64,000 bases of DNA from Endocalyx cinctus (GCA_001600455.1 BCKC01000003.1:3324315-3388314), one strand, 5' to 3'; positions 22,819-36,130 are shown, counted from the stretch's first letter. Notes: generated by a model not told the origin, from the letters alone. Translations and numbers: made by a program.

Positions 22819-24087
22819 ATGGCGAGCCCCAAGGTCAGCGACGCCCTGTCGCGGGTATCCTCGTCTCCGGACCAGAGCGGAGCGTACGTCCAGATCCTCG
22901 AGAACCTCAAGAGCCTCACGACGCCTCCCGCGGTAGCGGCCGACCTCAAAGCGATCGTGGACGGCGTGTTCGGGAACGGCAGCCTCGGGATCGTCGGGCA
23001 GCGGGCGGTCCTGGGCGCCTTCGTCTCGGCCCTGCGCGCGCTCGGGAACGCGGACCTGTGGATCGAGGCCGGCCAGCACGCTCTCGGGTTGATCTCGTCG
23101 GCGCCTCAGGGCGGGTCCGCGACCTTCTCGGACCAGACCGCTTCTTTACTAGAGCTCGTCGCCGACGGCCACGAGAGCAACGAGGATTACCTCGAGGCCG
23201 GCCGCTGCCTCGAGCTGATGCCCCTGGACAACTCGCAGCGACGCGTGACCGAGGAGGACCGGGTCCGGGTCTGGATCCGCATCGTGCGCAACTACCTCGA
23301 GGTCGACGATACGGTGAAAGCCGAGGCGAACCTGAACAAGATCAAAAACGTCATCTACCAGGTCGAGGACCCGGCCCTGAACCTGCACTTCAAGCTCTCG
23401 CAGGCGCGCATCCGCGACTCCAAGGGCGAGTTCCTGCCCGCGAGCCAGGCCTACCACGACATCAGCCTCTCGCCCGCCATCGCCGAGGAGGAGCGCCTCC
23501 ACACCCTCGGCATGGCGGTGAAATGCGCGCTCCTCGCGCCCGCGGGCCCCCTGCGCAGCCGCGCGCTCGGCCGGCTGTTCAAGGACGAGAGGTCGGCCCA
23601 GCTGGACGAGTTCGGCATGCTGGAGAAGATGTTCTTCGACCGGCTCCTGGCCCCGGCCGAGGTGGACAAGTTCGCCCAATCTTTGGCCCCGCACCAGCTC
23701 GCCACCACGTCGGACGGGTCCACCGTCCTCGCCAAGGCCGTCGTCGAGCACAACCTCCTCGGCGTCTCGCGGCTGTACAGCAACATCGGGTTCGAAGCCT
23801 TGGGCCTGATCCTGGGTCTCGACCAAGACAAGGCCGAGGATACCACGGCGAAGATGATCGAACAGGGACGACTCGTCGGAAGGATCGACCAGATAGAGGA
23901 GGTCATCTGGTTCGAGGGCGGCGAAGCCTCGGGAGAGAAGGGAAGCGGACGTGCCGAAGTCACCGTGGGCAAGGAGATGCGACGATGGGACGCAAACGTC
24001 CAGGGACTGGCAGAGGAGGTCGAGAATGTTACGAATATCCTACAAAGAGAGTTTCCCGAGTTCGTCGCTGCTAATTTGGTAGTGTGA
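22819..24087 (+). CDS. CSN4: COP9 signalosome complex subunit 4 (PCI domain)
   Basis: Intronless ORF of 422 residues, the usual length for CSN4 (CsnD of Aspergillus). The N-terminal two thirds is a TPR-like helical repeat array (for example VRVWIRIVRNYLEVDDTVKAE and LHFKLSQARIRDSKGEFLPA). It leads into the PCI winged helix around LAKAVVEHNLLGVSRLYSNI, then GLILGLDQDKAEDTTAKMIEQGRL with IDQIEEVIWFE, and a C-terminal helix ending FVAANLVV. The COP9 signalosome removes Nedd8 from cullins and so controls SCF ubiquitin ligases; in fungi it affects development and secondary metabolism. CSN4 is a scaffold subunit. The first 80% of the gene uses G or C at almost every third codon position, unlike its AT-rich flanks, and this leaves long shadow frames open on both strands. 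Confidence 0.95.
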   Translation: MASPKVSDALSRVSSSPDQSGAYVQILENLKSLTTPPAVAADLKAIVDGVFGNGSLGIVGQRAVLGAFVSALRALGNADLWIEAGQHALGLISSAPQGGSATFSDQTASLLELVADGHESNEDYLEAGRCLELMPLDNSQRRVTEEDRVRVWIRIVRNYLEVDDTVKAEANLNKIKNVIYQVEDPALNLHFKLSQARIRDSKGEFLPASQAYHDISLSPAIAEEERLHTLGMAVKCALLAPAGPLRSRALGRLFKDERSAQLDEFGMLEKMFFDRLLAPAEVDKFAQSLAPHQLATTSDGSTVLAKAVVEHNLLGVSRLYSNIGFEALGLILGLDQDKAEDTTAKMIEQGRLVGRIDQIEEVIWFEGGEASGEKGSGRAEVTVGKEMRRWDANVQGLAEEVENVTNILQREFPEFVAANLVV

Positions 24088-24665
24088 GAAGAAAAGGAAA
24101 GCCTCGTTGGAGGAGGGAGAAAGCATCGAAACGAACAACGAAAAACAAAAAGAAATACTTTGATGATGATGATGACAATGATCAACATTTACATTTAAAA
24201 ATACATGTCGGAGTTGATTTGGGCTGAGCATGGGAAAATGGCGTTGCAAGGGAATAAATGGGAGTACGGTTTACGGTTCCTCACCTTTCGAACTGATGAC
24301 AACTACGTGTAATTGCACACATCGACACACATAAATTACTTCTCATCCTCAGGAGTTTGTATAGAGGACAGAAAAGTAGAAAAAAAAGAAAGACTTTATG
24401 TTACACGCCGGTATCTTGAGATAGCCATTATAGATAGACGGAAGCATAAGGCATTTGGCAAATAAACCTCGATCATAACTAAGAAAAGAAGTTGCCAATC
24501 AACTAAAGAAGAAACGTATTTATGCAAAGTTGTGACCTTGTGACCTATCGGCTGAATAGAGCCCTCCTCTATAAGTAAAAAAATAGCAGCGCCCGGTAAA
24601 CTAATACAGAAAATATTGAATCCATATACCCCATGCCAAAATTACACGCGTTAAAAAAAAGGGCA
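24088..24665. other. intergenic between convergent CSN4 and SGNH genes
   Basis: Tail-to-tail 3' UTR region with a TGATGA microsatellite near 24160. No gene was recognised. Confidence 0.6.
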
Positions 24666-25741
24666 TTAATCTAAATCTTTCTTCCTCACTACGATGTAGC
24701 CCTGACTCAGTAGTTTCGGATCTCCTCTTTCCTCCTCGAAGATAAGTTCCTCGATGAGCTTCCTCTGTCGGGCATTTGTCACGACGCTGCTGATATCGGA
24801 CTCTCGGGCCTCGTTCAACTTCAGGATCTTGACAAGGCCCTCGGCAATTTTCTCGCCCATCAGATCGTACCCGTCTGGGGTGAGGTGAACGCCGTCCATG
24901 TTCCAGTATTTCGGTCTATCTTCCTCGTTCATGTTATGGTAAGGAATGGCGGTGTTGAGGTCGAAATAGAAACTGGCAGAAAAAAAAGTAATAATCAGAT
25001 CAATGTACGATGATATTTATATTTATCTTTTCTTTTTGAATCTTCCTCTATACTAGTATATCTTTCGTGGGTACAAGAAAAGAAAAGAAAAGAAAACTTA
25101 CAAATTCTCTCTCTCATACGACTTAATACTTTCATTAACCTCCTTACGAGTAACGGCCACCTTCGATTCATTGTACTTCATATCCGGTATCGTTAGCGCG
25201 AGGACTTTCGCACCCCGAGAAATGGCGATATCCCAAGTGCGTTTGAGGCCTTCTAAGATGGCAGATGGATTTCGGCCCCAACCGATATCGTTTGTACCTC
25301 CCAAGACGATTACCCAGTCGAACGGTTTATCGGCTAATCGCCCTAATTTATTGTGGAATGATGTCGTTTAGCGAAATAGAAAAGTGATATTTTAAAGAAG
25401 ATGTAGAGTTTTGTCGCAGGGGTAGGTAGATAGATAGGTGGTGACTAGTCGCCTAGTCGCCATCACCTCCCCCTATTCTCCTTACATTTCTTTCTTTCTT
25501 TTTCTTTTTTTCTCTTAAGTAAGAAAACATACGTACACTGTATTTCCATCCTCTCCTGAAACGAGCCCCCGTCGACCATATCACCAGGTACGCCGTCTAC
25601 TTCACACGTGACCTTTCCACGATATTGCGGCATGGCTTCCTCGATCTTCTCCCTCAATTTTACCTCGTAAGGTCGGTCATCTGGATACCCTGCCGTCAGG
25701 GAATTCCCAAAACATAGAATATTAAGTTTTGCCCCCGTCAT
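24666..25741 (-). CDS. SGNH/GDSL-family hydrolase
   Basis: Three exons on the minus strand: 25741-25537, 25342-25102 and 24972-24666, giving 250 residues. Donors are GTACGT and GTAAGT; introns are 194 and 129 nt. The ATG at 25741 gives MTGAKLNILCFGNSLTAGY, with the nucleophile S14 in block I (GNSLT replaces the usual GDSL). Block III is GGTND at 83-87 with the oxyanion Asn86. Block V is DGVHLTPDGY with D175 and H178 completing the triad. The Gly of block II is near VPGDMV. There is no signal peptide, so the enzyme is probably intracellular. SGNH enzymes cleave esters of varied substrates; the substrate cannot be read from sequence. The first intron is unusually long for this window, and the residue across the junction (Trp69) is the least certain part. 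Confidence 0.88.
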
Positions 25742-26813
25742 TGTGCTGGTCAATAAGTCAAAAAAACGGTTTTAATGATAATGACCCCGAGCTGAGTTCA
25801 TTTAAATCCAATAAGCAAGACTGATTGATTATGTACTTGACTCGACTCCAGCTTTTATAACTCTTAAGTGAGAGGACAAAAAAAAAGAGGAAAAAGAAAA
25901 GACTCTTGGTTATATGAAATGAATAAGCAAATGCAAAGAAAATAAAAGATTATAAGAACTAGAGAGCTGTCGTATGAGGCTCTCTCAACAAGTATTCAAC
26001 GTGGTAGTTGAATTGTACTGGCGGGGTCAGATCCGAAGGGTACGATAAGTCAAAAGGGTGTTGCGTCAGAGTCATGCCAAGATCAGTACAGGCAGCAATC
26101 TTATGTGGGGGGAAGGCATACTTGTTAGTGGGGTTTATACAGTACATCTAAAGCTTAAATTAAAAATAGACTGAGTAAGTACTGTACTTATGCAAATAGC
26201 CACTTCCAAAGATATTTTACATTTTACATTTTACATTTCACATTTCATCTTGAACACCCTTCTATGAGTATTATGTTGTCTTCAATTTTCAAACAATAAT
26301 AAACTAAATAGACAAAGAAAAATAACAAAGCTGGCAATATTATCATCTTCAGCTGATATAAACCATTCAACGCTTGATAAAACAAGACTTATCCATCCCA
26401 CAGGGATAATGATACCCAATTGAAAACACATGAAATATGCAGTTGGAGTTTTTTTTTTTTTTTTTTCTTTCTTTCTTTGTCCAGTTGTGCTATGCCGCGC
26501 CATGCAATGATCCCTCTTCTATCCTATAGCCGAGCGTAGAATGCAGCGTATCTGGTAATGATTTATGAAATTTCGCAACCTAACTCCTTCAGAAACCGCC
26601 AGAGGATATATATCTCCATCCGTGTACGTATGCATGTCTTTTTTCTTCGATTTATGGTGTTACTTCGATCCAGTCAAAGTGTATATGCTTTTCTATCTTT
26701 CTCTCCCGCGCTCTCTTTTTTTAAGGTGTATAATTGCCGACCAATATGTCCGTTTTAGACATTGAAGTCATCAATACGTAATCTCGGCCGTGGCTTCATC
26801 ATTATGCCTTGAA
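25742..26813. other. intergenic between SGNH and CAF120, both on the minus strand
   Basis: Contains a tandem ACATTTT repeat (about 26216-26250) and a long T run near 26450. The right part is the CAF120 3' UTR and the left part the SGNH promoter. No gene was recognised. Confidence 0.6.
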
Positions 26814-29800
26814 TTAAAAGGCTTGTCCGTGGTATGATGGGTATGGGTGCTGGCCTCGTCCCGGTGAATGCGGTGGAGGCGGTGAAAACTGTCCCTGGGG
26901 AGGCATGAATCGTGGATCCATATTTGCACCGGGAGGCGGTGATCGGAAGCCCATTCTTCCGGGGCCCCAGTTACCTTCCTGTTCGAACGCCCCCGGAGGA
27001 CCTCCCATTGGCATGCCAAACCCTGGCTGCATCGGCGACGCAGGCGGCCGCCCCATGTTTGCGTACATGCCAGCAGGAGGTAGAGCCGGTGACGCAGGCG
27101 GCTGCTGGAAAACTTGCTGTTGCTGTCGCTGGTGTATAGCATGCTGCGCCGCCTGGCTACTCCAGCCCTGCTTCATCTGTTGCTTCTCACGCTCCCTAGC
27201 TTCTATCGCAGCAACAAGCCCTCCACCCGTCACCGGTCCAGTCTTATTTGTCGCCATACTAATTAGTGGTGTACCTGTTACTCTCGCAACATGCTCCTGC
27301 TCGCGCGCCGTCAGGTGCGTTTCACCGCTGCCTTGACCCCCTAACACAGCTCCGGCTCCGCGGGATCCTGGACGTTGCAAAAGGTCTTGAGAATTGCTTC
27401 TCGAATGCGCGGTTCCGATATAATCCTGGCCTGGGCTCTTGCCTAGCGGAGGTGTTGGGGTTCCCGCACGATATCCCATGAGCGTGTTCCCGGACGAATT
27501 TCTTTGATGCACATACTGCGGTGTCACCGCCGCTGCCGCTGCTCGTTGCTGAACAAACTCTTCTGCTGATAACCCACCGGCTCCGGCGTTATGAGGAGCA
27601 CCCGGCGTCGTTGCTGGCTGCCAAACAACACTTCGGCGAGCGCTTATGTCGTGTAGAGTGGGGTCATCTGATCCGTGACGGGCGTGTGGTCCTTCCAAGG
27701 CTGGGGATCTGCGAGGAGGCATTGCCTGAAGTGGAGTTCGTGGTTGCGGCGCAGTTGCATAATTTACAGTGGGTCCAAAGTCCACGTCTGGGATATCAAA
27801 GCTGGGTCGTCCAGAGTCATCGTTGTTTCCAACAGTTCGAAGGACACCCGCCCTTGGTCGCTCAATCGAGCCAGCGGTATCTGTCGAAGGACGCGAACTA
27901 GCATAATCTGGGCTATCCGTGGACGCGCTATCGTCGTAACGGCTGCTATTGCCGGTATCTTGACGTCTTCTACCTACCGGTGGCGCCCGATTGTCAAAAT
28001 TCTGCGCACGGACCTGACCTAGGCCGCCGACATCGATTCGGTTCCCAGTAAAGCTTCCGTTGCTGGAAGGAGACAGAGGGGTCCCATCGCTACGTCCAGA
28101 TTGTGACTGGAGGCTGTCTGTCCGGGTGGGCAGTGGCTTTCTGTGCAGCGACCCACCAGAATGAAGGGGGGGCATGGGCCCGCCACGGCCACGGCCAGAT
28201 GAGCCAGGTGGACCAGGGGGCCCGCGATACATATCCATAGGTGGGCGATTACCAGATCCGCGACCCGGGCCTGGATAAGGCATGTTTTGCGGAGGATAGC
28301 CGCGACCTCTGCCGGGTGGCGGTGTTCTGGAAGGAGGCATTCCAGGTGGAGGTGTTTTCGAAGGAGGCATCCCAGGCGGCGGGGTTCTGGAGGGAGGCAT
28401 CCCGGGTGGGGGTGTTTTAGACGGAGGCATTCCTGGAGGAGGAGGCATGCCTCGCGGACCTGGAGGCCCATTACCCATTGGCATCATTGGTACCCCATGA
28501 CCGGGCGGCGGCGGTGGTCGATGTCCTGACGCAGTACCTGGCCGAGACCCTGACGCCGTGCCAGGGCGAGAGTTTGGAGTTCTTGGTCGCTGACCGGGTC
28601 CCATTGCCCCTGGGGAAAAAGGAGGTAGACCGCCTCCAGGATTCATTGACGGCATTGATCGCTGCGAATTAAGATTCCTGTTTGGAGGTGGCATTTCCGA
28701 ATCCCCAACCGTTTCTATAGTTCCACTTAATGGTTCTAACCTCCTACCTTCGCCTTCATTATTCAAAACGCCTTCTCGGACAGATGGACCACCAGAACTG
28801 GCGATCTGGGTGAGAGTGGTGATCGAAAGACGGCTATTAGCCCGGCGCATTTCAGGAGAGTGATACGGCCTCATCGACGGCTTGGATCCAGGGGCATGAG
28901 AGAATGTAGGGGGCTGCTGGACAGGTTCTGGTGTCTGCATTCGTCGCATACCATCAAAATCATGGAGAGGGGGGTCCAGAGGATCGTCCCCCGGGCTCGT
29001 GCGTTCCGGTGTCGCCGACTGGTTGATTCCAAAACCTCCTGGCATGTTGGAATGCATAACAGAGTGTTGAGGAGGCGGTGGTCCGGACATGACAGTGTCA
29101 GAAGCGTTCCGACTATGAGCAAGTTTGGATCCTGCCATGGCTGGAGGTAAATCTTCTCTTCCTTGAGCCGCAGGAGCCATATCGCCTCTAAAAGGAGCTC
29201 GACTATTCAAAGACATAGAACGAGATGTTCGGACAGAAGGTGGGGCCGGAGGTTCATCCGCAAACCCAACCCGGGGCTTGGGGGCAGCTCCCGCCGACTG
29301 ACCAAAACTGAGACGCTTGGTACGACTATCGGATCGACTAGCTGTCGTTGATGAGGTGGAACCACTCTCGTCCGCCGTGGCCATGCGAGTACCTGTCAGC
29401 TCTTTCATTTTCTTTCTCCATTCCCTTTCATTCCAATCCGTGCTGCCATCTGCGAGGATTAGGTTAGAAACGTCAAGCAATTCTAGGTAGCCGTATCGTT
29501 TATGTTTCGGCATGGCGAACATGAGGGATCTCGAATCTAGAACACTAGCCACCAGCCTACCAGGGCGACCGTAGAGACCAAAAGTATCCCAAGTTGGAAA
29601 TAAGAATCGCAGCATCATTTCAAACCCACTGACAGCAGGGTTAACCTCTGGCATTATGAAGACGAATCCTTCAGTCGATGACGGCGGGTCGGCGTGGATA
29701 GTAATATTACCCTCAATTTTAACCAAAGTGGAAGCATCGATAAGGGACTTGGCCTGGGGATATAACGCGTACGCAGAATAGGCATCAGTGAGGGTTGCGA

Positions 29801-30965
29801 TTGGCAACATCTTCTTCTGCTTCTTTCCCTCCTTCTTCGTGTCGTAGAATTTTATGTCGCCCTTCAAAACCGGAGGATGTGATCTGTCGTACGGGTTCTT
29901 TTTTTTGTGGTCTTTCATGACCTTCTGGTACTCTTTTTCATCCGGAGGGTTTATTACACACCAGCAACGCCTCCAAGGAACACCCGCACCAAAACGCACT
30001 CGAACCCATTGATCCATCGGGATTCTTGCTCTCTCCATGATGACACCTATGTTATTCAAGTTCTTGCCCTTTCCAGCAATTAAAGCACCGGTGTAAGCTT
30101 CCTGCAACGTCGAATGCTCAAACATGGCAAGTCTAATGCCGGCGGTCCACTGTATTAGAGAATGACGAGAGTTGAAATGAAGTAAGTAGCGATTTCTTCC
30201 CGCTGTTGATATACTAAGGATGTTTTGAAGAGGTTGCTCATCTTTGGATCTTGTGGGTAAAGATTCAATCTATACAGTTGTTAGAAATATTGTATGATCC
30301 ATAGTATTATGTATAATGTTATTCGTACCATCTTAATTGAAGCATCGGTCAGGTTCAGAAACTTTGGTAGGACTTCGCCATTTTCGCCAGCAGCATCTAG
30401 TTCTGCGGCATCCCATAGAGATAATACGGTGCCTACTAGCTGAGCGAAGCATTCTGTCCAGTTGCGGTCCGGGTTTGGTTTCCCATCTACATTTACATCG
30501 GTCAGAGAAAGTAATTAAATATGTCAAAATTTCGGGTTATTATGACATACTAGTATTTTGATCGTCTAATTTCAAGAAGTAACCTTCCTGATATAACTTA
30601 TTTGCGTGACTGTTGAGAAATGTGAATATGGGTTGCAATTCGGGGATGGTATCTTGATTGACATCCATGACAGGCGGTTGGTAGGCTTGTACAATGGATA
30701 ATGGACGTGATGAACTGCGACTTCGGGTTCGACGATCATCGGGTTTAGAAATAGGTGAATCAGCTACTGGAGAGCTATCATGATCAACCCTTATCAACGA
30801 AGGTGAAGATCGTACCGGAGTCGAAGGCGAGCGAAAGTGACCGGATCTCCAAGCACTATATTTCAGCGAATGTTCTGCTTTACCGTTAGGTGGCGATGGC
30901 GTTGAATTGGCGGATGTCGAATAAACGTTTTTCGGATCGTTAGGGTTATTAGAGAAATGTGACAT
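26814..30965 (-). CDS. CAF120: CCR4-NOT-associated PH-domain protein Caf120
   Basis: Three exons on the minus strand: 30965-30551, 30486-30329 and 30269-26814, giving 1342 residues. Introns are 64 and 59 nt with GTATGT and GTACGA donors. Residues about 110-190 contain ELQPIFTFLNSHANKLYQEG and NPDRNWTECFAQLVGTVLS, followed by a PH domain (ILSISTAGRNRYLLHFNS, SLIQWTAGIRLAMFEHSTL). A second PH-like segment lies near WVRVRFGAGVPWRRCWCVI and IKFYDTKKEGKKQKKMLP. Residues from about 450 onward are low-complexity, rich in Pro, Ser, Gly and Gln, with four 10-residue PPGMPPSKTP-type repeats. Yeast Caf120 and its paralogue Skg3 are known to associate with CCR4-NOT, Dhh1 or the bud neck; the mRNA-decay role here is by homology. 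The 3' end is continuous, so the C-terminal IDR is encoded in one exon. Confidence 0.93.
28321..28440 (-). repeat. four 30-bp tandem repeats inside CAF120
   Basis: Each unit encodes PPGMPPSKTP or PPGMPPSRTP on the minus strand. The Lys and Arg versions alternate, suggesting duplication of a two-unit block. Being a multiple of three, copy changes would keep the reading frame. Confidence 0.9.
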
Positions 30966-31031
30966 AAAAGAGAGTACTGTAATCTCCCATTAAAGAGAAT
31001 TAACAAATTAGTATTATCAACCAGATGCGGT

Positions 31032-31065
31032 GTGGTATGGTATGGTATGGTATTGTATGGTATGG
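31032..31065. repeat. TATGG microsatellite
   Basis: Five- to six-fold repeat of TATGG with one substitution, immediately upstream of CAF120, merging into a GTGTA-rich tract. Confidence 0.8.
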
Positions 31066-34000
31066 GTGTGCTGTGTAGTGTAGTGTATAGTATAATTATG
31101 CGTGCGAAGACTTGGCAGGCTGACCGGCCTTGTACTTTGGGGTATTTTGGGTATTTCAGGGTACTTTTTGATGGATGATATGGTACCCTCGTTGTACTTA
31201 AAATTATGCGTTTAGTACGTGTTAGAGGGAAAACGCAACTAGCGCACGTAATGATGCGAGCCCAACCAGCATCGGAATTTTAATTCATCTTAGACAAATT
31301 TCAAATGACGTATGAACATGAAAATCTCGTATAGGCAGGGTAATAATCACATATTGAAATGCCTTTTTTTTTCTTCTTCCTTTTTTAACATTCAACGTGA
31401 TGTTTTTGTCTGCTCATGTACAATAATTGTATGATCATAGTCAGGCATTCAACACATGGGTTGGTGATGTTATGTAATTTAAAAGAGACTCTATTTCTCA
31501 AGCTTGCATAAAGCTTTCTTAATAGAGGTGAGTTCCAAATATTCGAAGGGTACAAGAATGGGGACAAGACTGATTGACCGGTCTTCTTTGCCTTTGGATC
31601 GTTGCCGTATTTGCCGATGCTTGTACCAATATCATAAATAGTCTCTTAGCCATTCTTGGGGATTTGTAAAGAAAATATATTTCTTTTCTTTTTCATTTTT
31701 ACCCCCTCTCTTCTAGAATATGGTATATATTATATATGAAATAAGGTATTGAAAGGGAGGAAAGGAAGGGAGACGATAGAAGACTGAGACGAACCTCGAC
31801 TGCGACCCATCTTGCTTCGAGAGGGCTAAATTAATTAGGACTGTGTTTCGGTTTCGTGTATCATTTATTACTAAATTATTCCAAACAAAGGGAAGGTGAG
31901 AAAAATAGAATGAGCAGAATTATTGAGCTTTTTTCTTCTTCTTTCGAAATCTTAATTACACCATCAGACTGGAGGATGATCAACGAGGGTAAGAAAATAT
32001 ATCTATCGGTGTGATTCTTTAATCGGCGAGTCGCGTTCGCTGACGTAGCTACTTCCAGTTGATGCTAAGGTTACCCAATAATTCGGTGGGTAAAGTGTGG
32101 ATTGGACTGATCGTGTTCTCCGGAGCTTCGTTCGTAATGTCCCCAGCGGATAAGAAAGCAGAAATGTCGCAAGGTTGCAACGAGGAACCGTTTATCGGCT
32201 CCAGCTCGAGCCCGACAGCAGAAGAGGAGAATTAATAAGGAAAATAAAAAGTCCCAAGAAGTCAAAACCGAAAGAGAAAAGATTTATGGGTTGGGAGAAC
32301 AGACGGGTTTTGTAGCTCAAAAATGGATACGTATGATGCTGCAGGGACCTGGACAGGCTTATCCGCACTCACAACACGAAGTAGTGGAATGTCAGGAAAA
32401 TCAGGAAAGGGTTTAGTCCGATGCCCAGGGTGTTCGATAGTTCCGTATTGAGTCGGTATCCTGTGACGACAGATTTTAAAAGAGCCAAGAACTATGTTTC
32501 GCTCTTGAATAAGTGAAGCGTTAAATACAGTGCGGTGTTACATCAGTATGTATTAAGAAGCAATATTATATATACTTGAGGATAGGAGAATGGGGAATAA
32601 GCCCTCATCAAAGGGTTAAAGGAGTCAACAAGTACAGTAGATTAAATAAAACAAGAAAAACAAGAACTTGATCAATATCAAATTATTCTAAGAAATCATA
32701 CTAATGTACCTAAGTTAGGATGACATGTGAGATAAAATATTCCTAATATGATAAGTCCATACTTATAGACCCCGATGTTGCTAGCACATAGCGGAAGCGT
32801 CGGGAAAAGGAAAAAAATAAAAGAAAAGAAAAAACCGTTCCCTGAAATATTTTATCTAACCTCTTCTAACCTCTTGGTTTTTGTCAGATACGAGCCCCCT
32901 TTACCCATTAGGCTTTCTCAAGACTCTTAAAACCCGAACTACAATTTAAAGAGTAATCTTGCCCTCTACCTGGCTTGAAACATTGGAATAGCGTCTACGA
33001 GATTATAGCATTCACACTAGATCGTGAAACGCCTACCAACCGGAGGAATTCTACTGTTGATATAATTGGATATTATACTACGTGGAAATAGTGTACCGTA
33101 GTTTGCTGTCCAGTTGATAATAAACCGCGAACATGAAGAAAGGTTACGTCAGTTCATCAGAACCAATTGACAGGGAATTAATTGCCAACCATACGTAGTA
33201 ATAAGCAATAAGGTACTACAAAGGACCTCGGGATCTAAGACTTTAGACTAACGAAACCTATTATCCAACTATCCCTAAGAGTATCATCAAGTACACCATC
33301 TTAGAAACATATCACTTGGCATTTCGCCCTGACTAGCGCCAACTTGCTTGGAGGTGGCTTAGTCTAGATGCCGTGACCCGTATAAAAAGGATTACTTCTG
33401 TATATAATAGTATGTAGGGCTTTGATGTATGCGTATATGTAACTATATTCGGCTGTGAAAAGAAGCGCATGACAAATTTACATAGTAGTTCTTTTTTTTT
33501 GTTGAGTTTTTTTTTTTTTTTTTTTTTTTTCCTTCAAACTGATAAGTGCTTTCTTTTATTTATCTATTCACTGACTTATTTACTTAGTATACCCATTTAT
33601 TTATTTTTTCTTATTTTAATATACACAATACGTAAGGTAGCATCATGGATCCTGCACATGCACACCGCGCCTGAAAAGAGAAAAATAGGGAACGGTAATA
33701 CGGTACATAATTAGTGTTTAGTATATACCTATGTAGGGTAGTGTACATAATGTAAGTGTCGGTCTCGCTTCGTCCCGTAATAGCGACAGGGGGGATACGT
33801 CGATCGGATTCGACTGAGTCGGGATGCCATCTTTTCCATACGTAAAAATGCGCATCTTAGTACTACACTTTACTTAACATGGTACTCTTTATCTGTAAAT
33901 GGCTATAATATGCGGTCAGCCATCCATCTATGTTTACTCAGACTTTACGTACTACGGATATACATTAGTATATATATATTTATATATATTTATATGGATA

Positions 34001-35794
34001 TCATTAAATACGTGTAATGAGTGATACTTTCAGATACTGTTTTTTTTTTACTGGGTAGCCCTTTCTTGGCCTTTTCCATCCAAGTGCTCAGCATGGCTCA
34101 CGGGTCCCTGCCTTCCAGATTCGATTGGGTACGGGTGTAACGTACTGTGCCGTACAACCCCCTTGATCTCCCATGCGCATTGAATATTTACCTGAGATAC
34201 TACTCTTCGCTGCCTATTATGAATGCAACTTTTCAGGTGCCGTCTGGGGGCGATTGTGAGTGCTCTCATCACGGAGCCTCTTATACATATATAGACATTT
34301 ATGTAACACTAAGCGCAATACACAATACAATGATATATCTTTACGAGGACGAGAGGGCCAAGGTATTATCGAAAATATGAATCACTGCAGCGAGAGGGGT
34401 TACGCTTGGGTTGCAACCTTTGTTACAGGTGTTCGTCGAGATCAGACGACCCGGTCCACACGGCCTCTATAAGCCGCTAATGTATTGTCTCGACTGATAC
34501 AGAGGCATGTCAAACCCGAACTTCGCAGATTCCGGGCCACAACATCAAGCGCCCGATTTCTCGGGACTTTGCGAGGGATTGTTGAGATTCTTGATTGGTC
34601 CTGAAGAGGGCTGTCACGCCTTACCCCCAGCCCTGCCCAGCCAAGTAGACGCGCGTCAAAAGATAAGGGGAAAAAAACGAAGACATACATAGTACGGTAT
34701 GTAAAACATGTATAAATTATTTAACAAGTTCACAAACTCAACCATTGTGCTCTTATTGGCTCCATCAACTCAGATAAGCAAGAACAAACCCACTTCATAT
34801 TTAATGAGAGAAAAAAAAAATGACCTCAGGTACCCATAATACCTAGATGATCATTAGCTTTGATCAATCCCCTTTCCATGTTTCTATATCACATATATTT
34901 TAGAAATTTGTGTGTCTGGTTGATGTTTTATTACGATCGATACTGGTAGACATGACCTCATATCTTCTATACTAACAACCATGCTGAAGGTCTGTCTTAC
35001 CTATTATGGCTCGAAAATCACGTAACCCCTGAAACTATGCAAGCCTCTTCCCCGAGGCATATTAACCTAAGTCGTCAATACGGTAATCATCGCATCCAGA
35101 CCAAAAGTCGGTTTTTTTTTTTTGCGCCCCTTACTAGCATAACCGTCAGTGGCGGAGGGAAGGCTGTTCGACCCCAAAAGTATGGTTTCTTGTTTGAACG
35201 TGGTCAATTATTCTAATTGGCTGGTGAGTAAAGTTTTATAGTGGCGCGGTGGTTGTACGGGATAGGTAAGGGTGGTAATTAGGTAAATATAAATGACCAT
35301 GGTTCCATTAAATAACTGTCGTCCTAGACGATCGAATCAGCACACGATATTTTTTTCTTCAGCTGGACTCGTCGTACATGTTAAGCCTATACTACACTCA
35401 CGCCCGCCTCACGAGGTCGCAGCAGGAACTACAACGCTGGCAGAATTCTTCACATAGATATCCTATCATGACGAGACAGGGGATGGTTACTCGAAGAGAT
35501 TACTAACTTCTAGTCTAGCAAATACAGCTTAGCACCGAGTGATAAATTTACAAAAGCTGAACTGACGGCCTGCTAGATTCGCACTATTTCTCTTCAATTT
35601 CTGCTATAATACATAATCATGAAAGGCTGGCTTACAAGCGCATACTATAAGAGTATTTTTAGATTTCATATCTACATACTGTAGTATAGTAGGGTAGGAT
35701 TACATATGCTACACTATTAATAAGTATGCTGTCATTTTTTAAGATTGGGATATAACATGATGATTCCAAAAGCGATAAGCATTAACTCCTCCTT

Positions 35795-35824
35795 ACTACA
35801 CTAATCCACCATAATTAGTGTAGT
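35795..35824. repeat. inverted repeat, 11-bp arms
   Basis: ACTACACTAAT and ATTAGTGTAGT form perfect arms around an 8-base spacer. The arms share the half-site of the palindrome at 8832-8849. Confidence 0.75.
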
Positions 35825-36130
35825 GATGCATTATATTTGTTGCAATAAATATACTGTACGTAAATGCGTCATGTTCTACTCTGTACAGCATGGTGTAATA
35901 TATGGATACTTCATTCATAGAATATAGCTCAGACAGGGTTGATTAGGTGGTATCATTACATGAGACAGTATGTCAACCGACCTATGGAACACTCCACCGC
36001 CCCATATATACTCCCCTACCTCTCCACTTCTTTTCTTAAGTTCAACTTAAAGGTTTTTTAACAACATTTTATCACAAAGCATATCTGACCCATTTTTTAA
36101 GGTATATATATAAGGGAATTAGCATAGCTA

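Noticed and set aside
23058..24074. 338-codon second plus-strand frame inside CSN4, with two long antisense frames
   Set aside because: Produced by the high GC3 of CSN4; Arg/Pro/Gly-rich with no domain.
34048..34692. Overlapping short frames on both strands in the desert
   Set aside because: No domain, no splice-compatible partners and overlapping in several frames.
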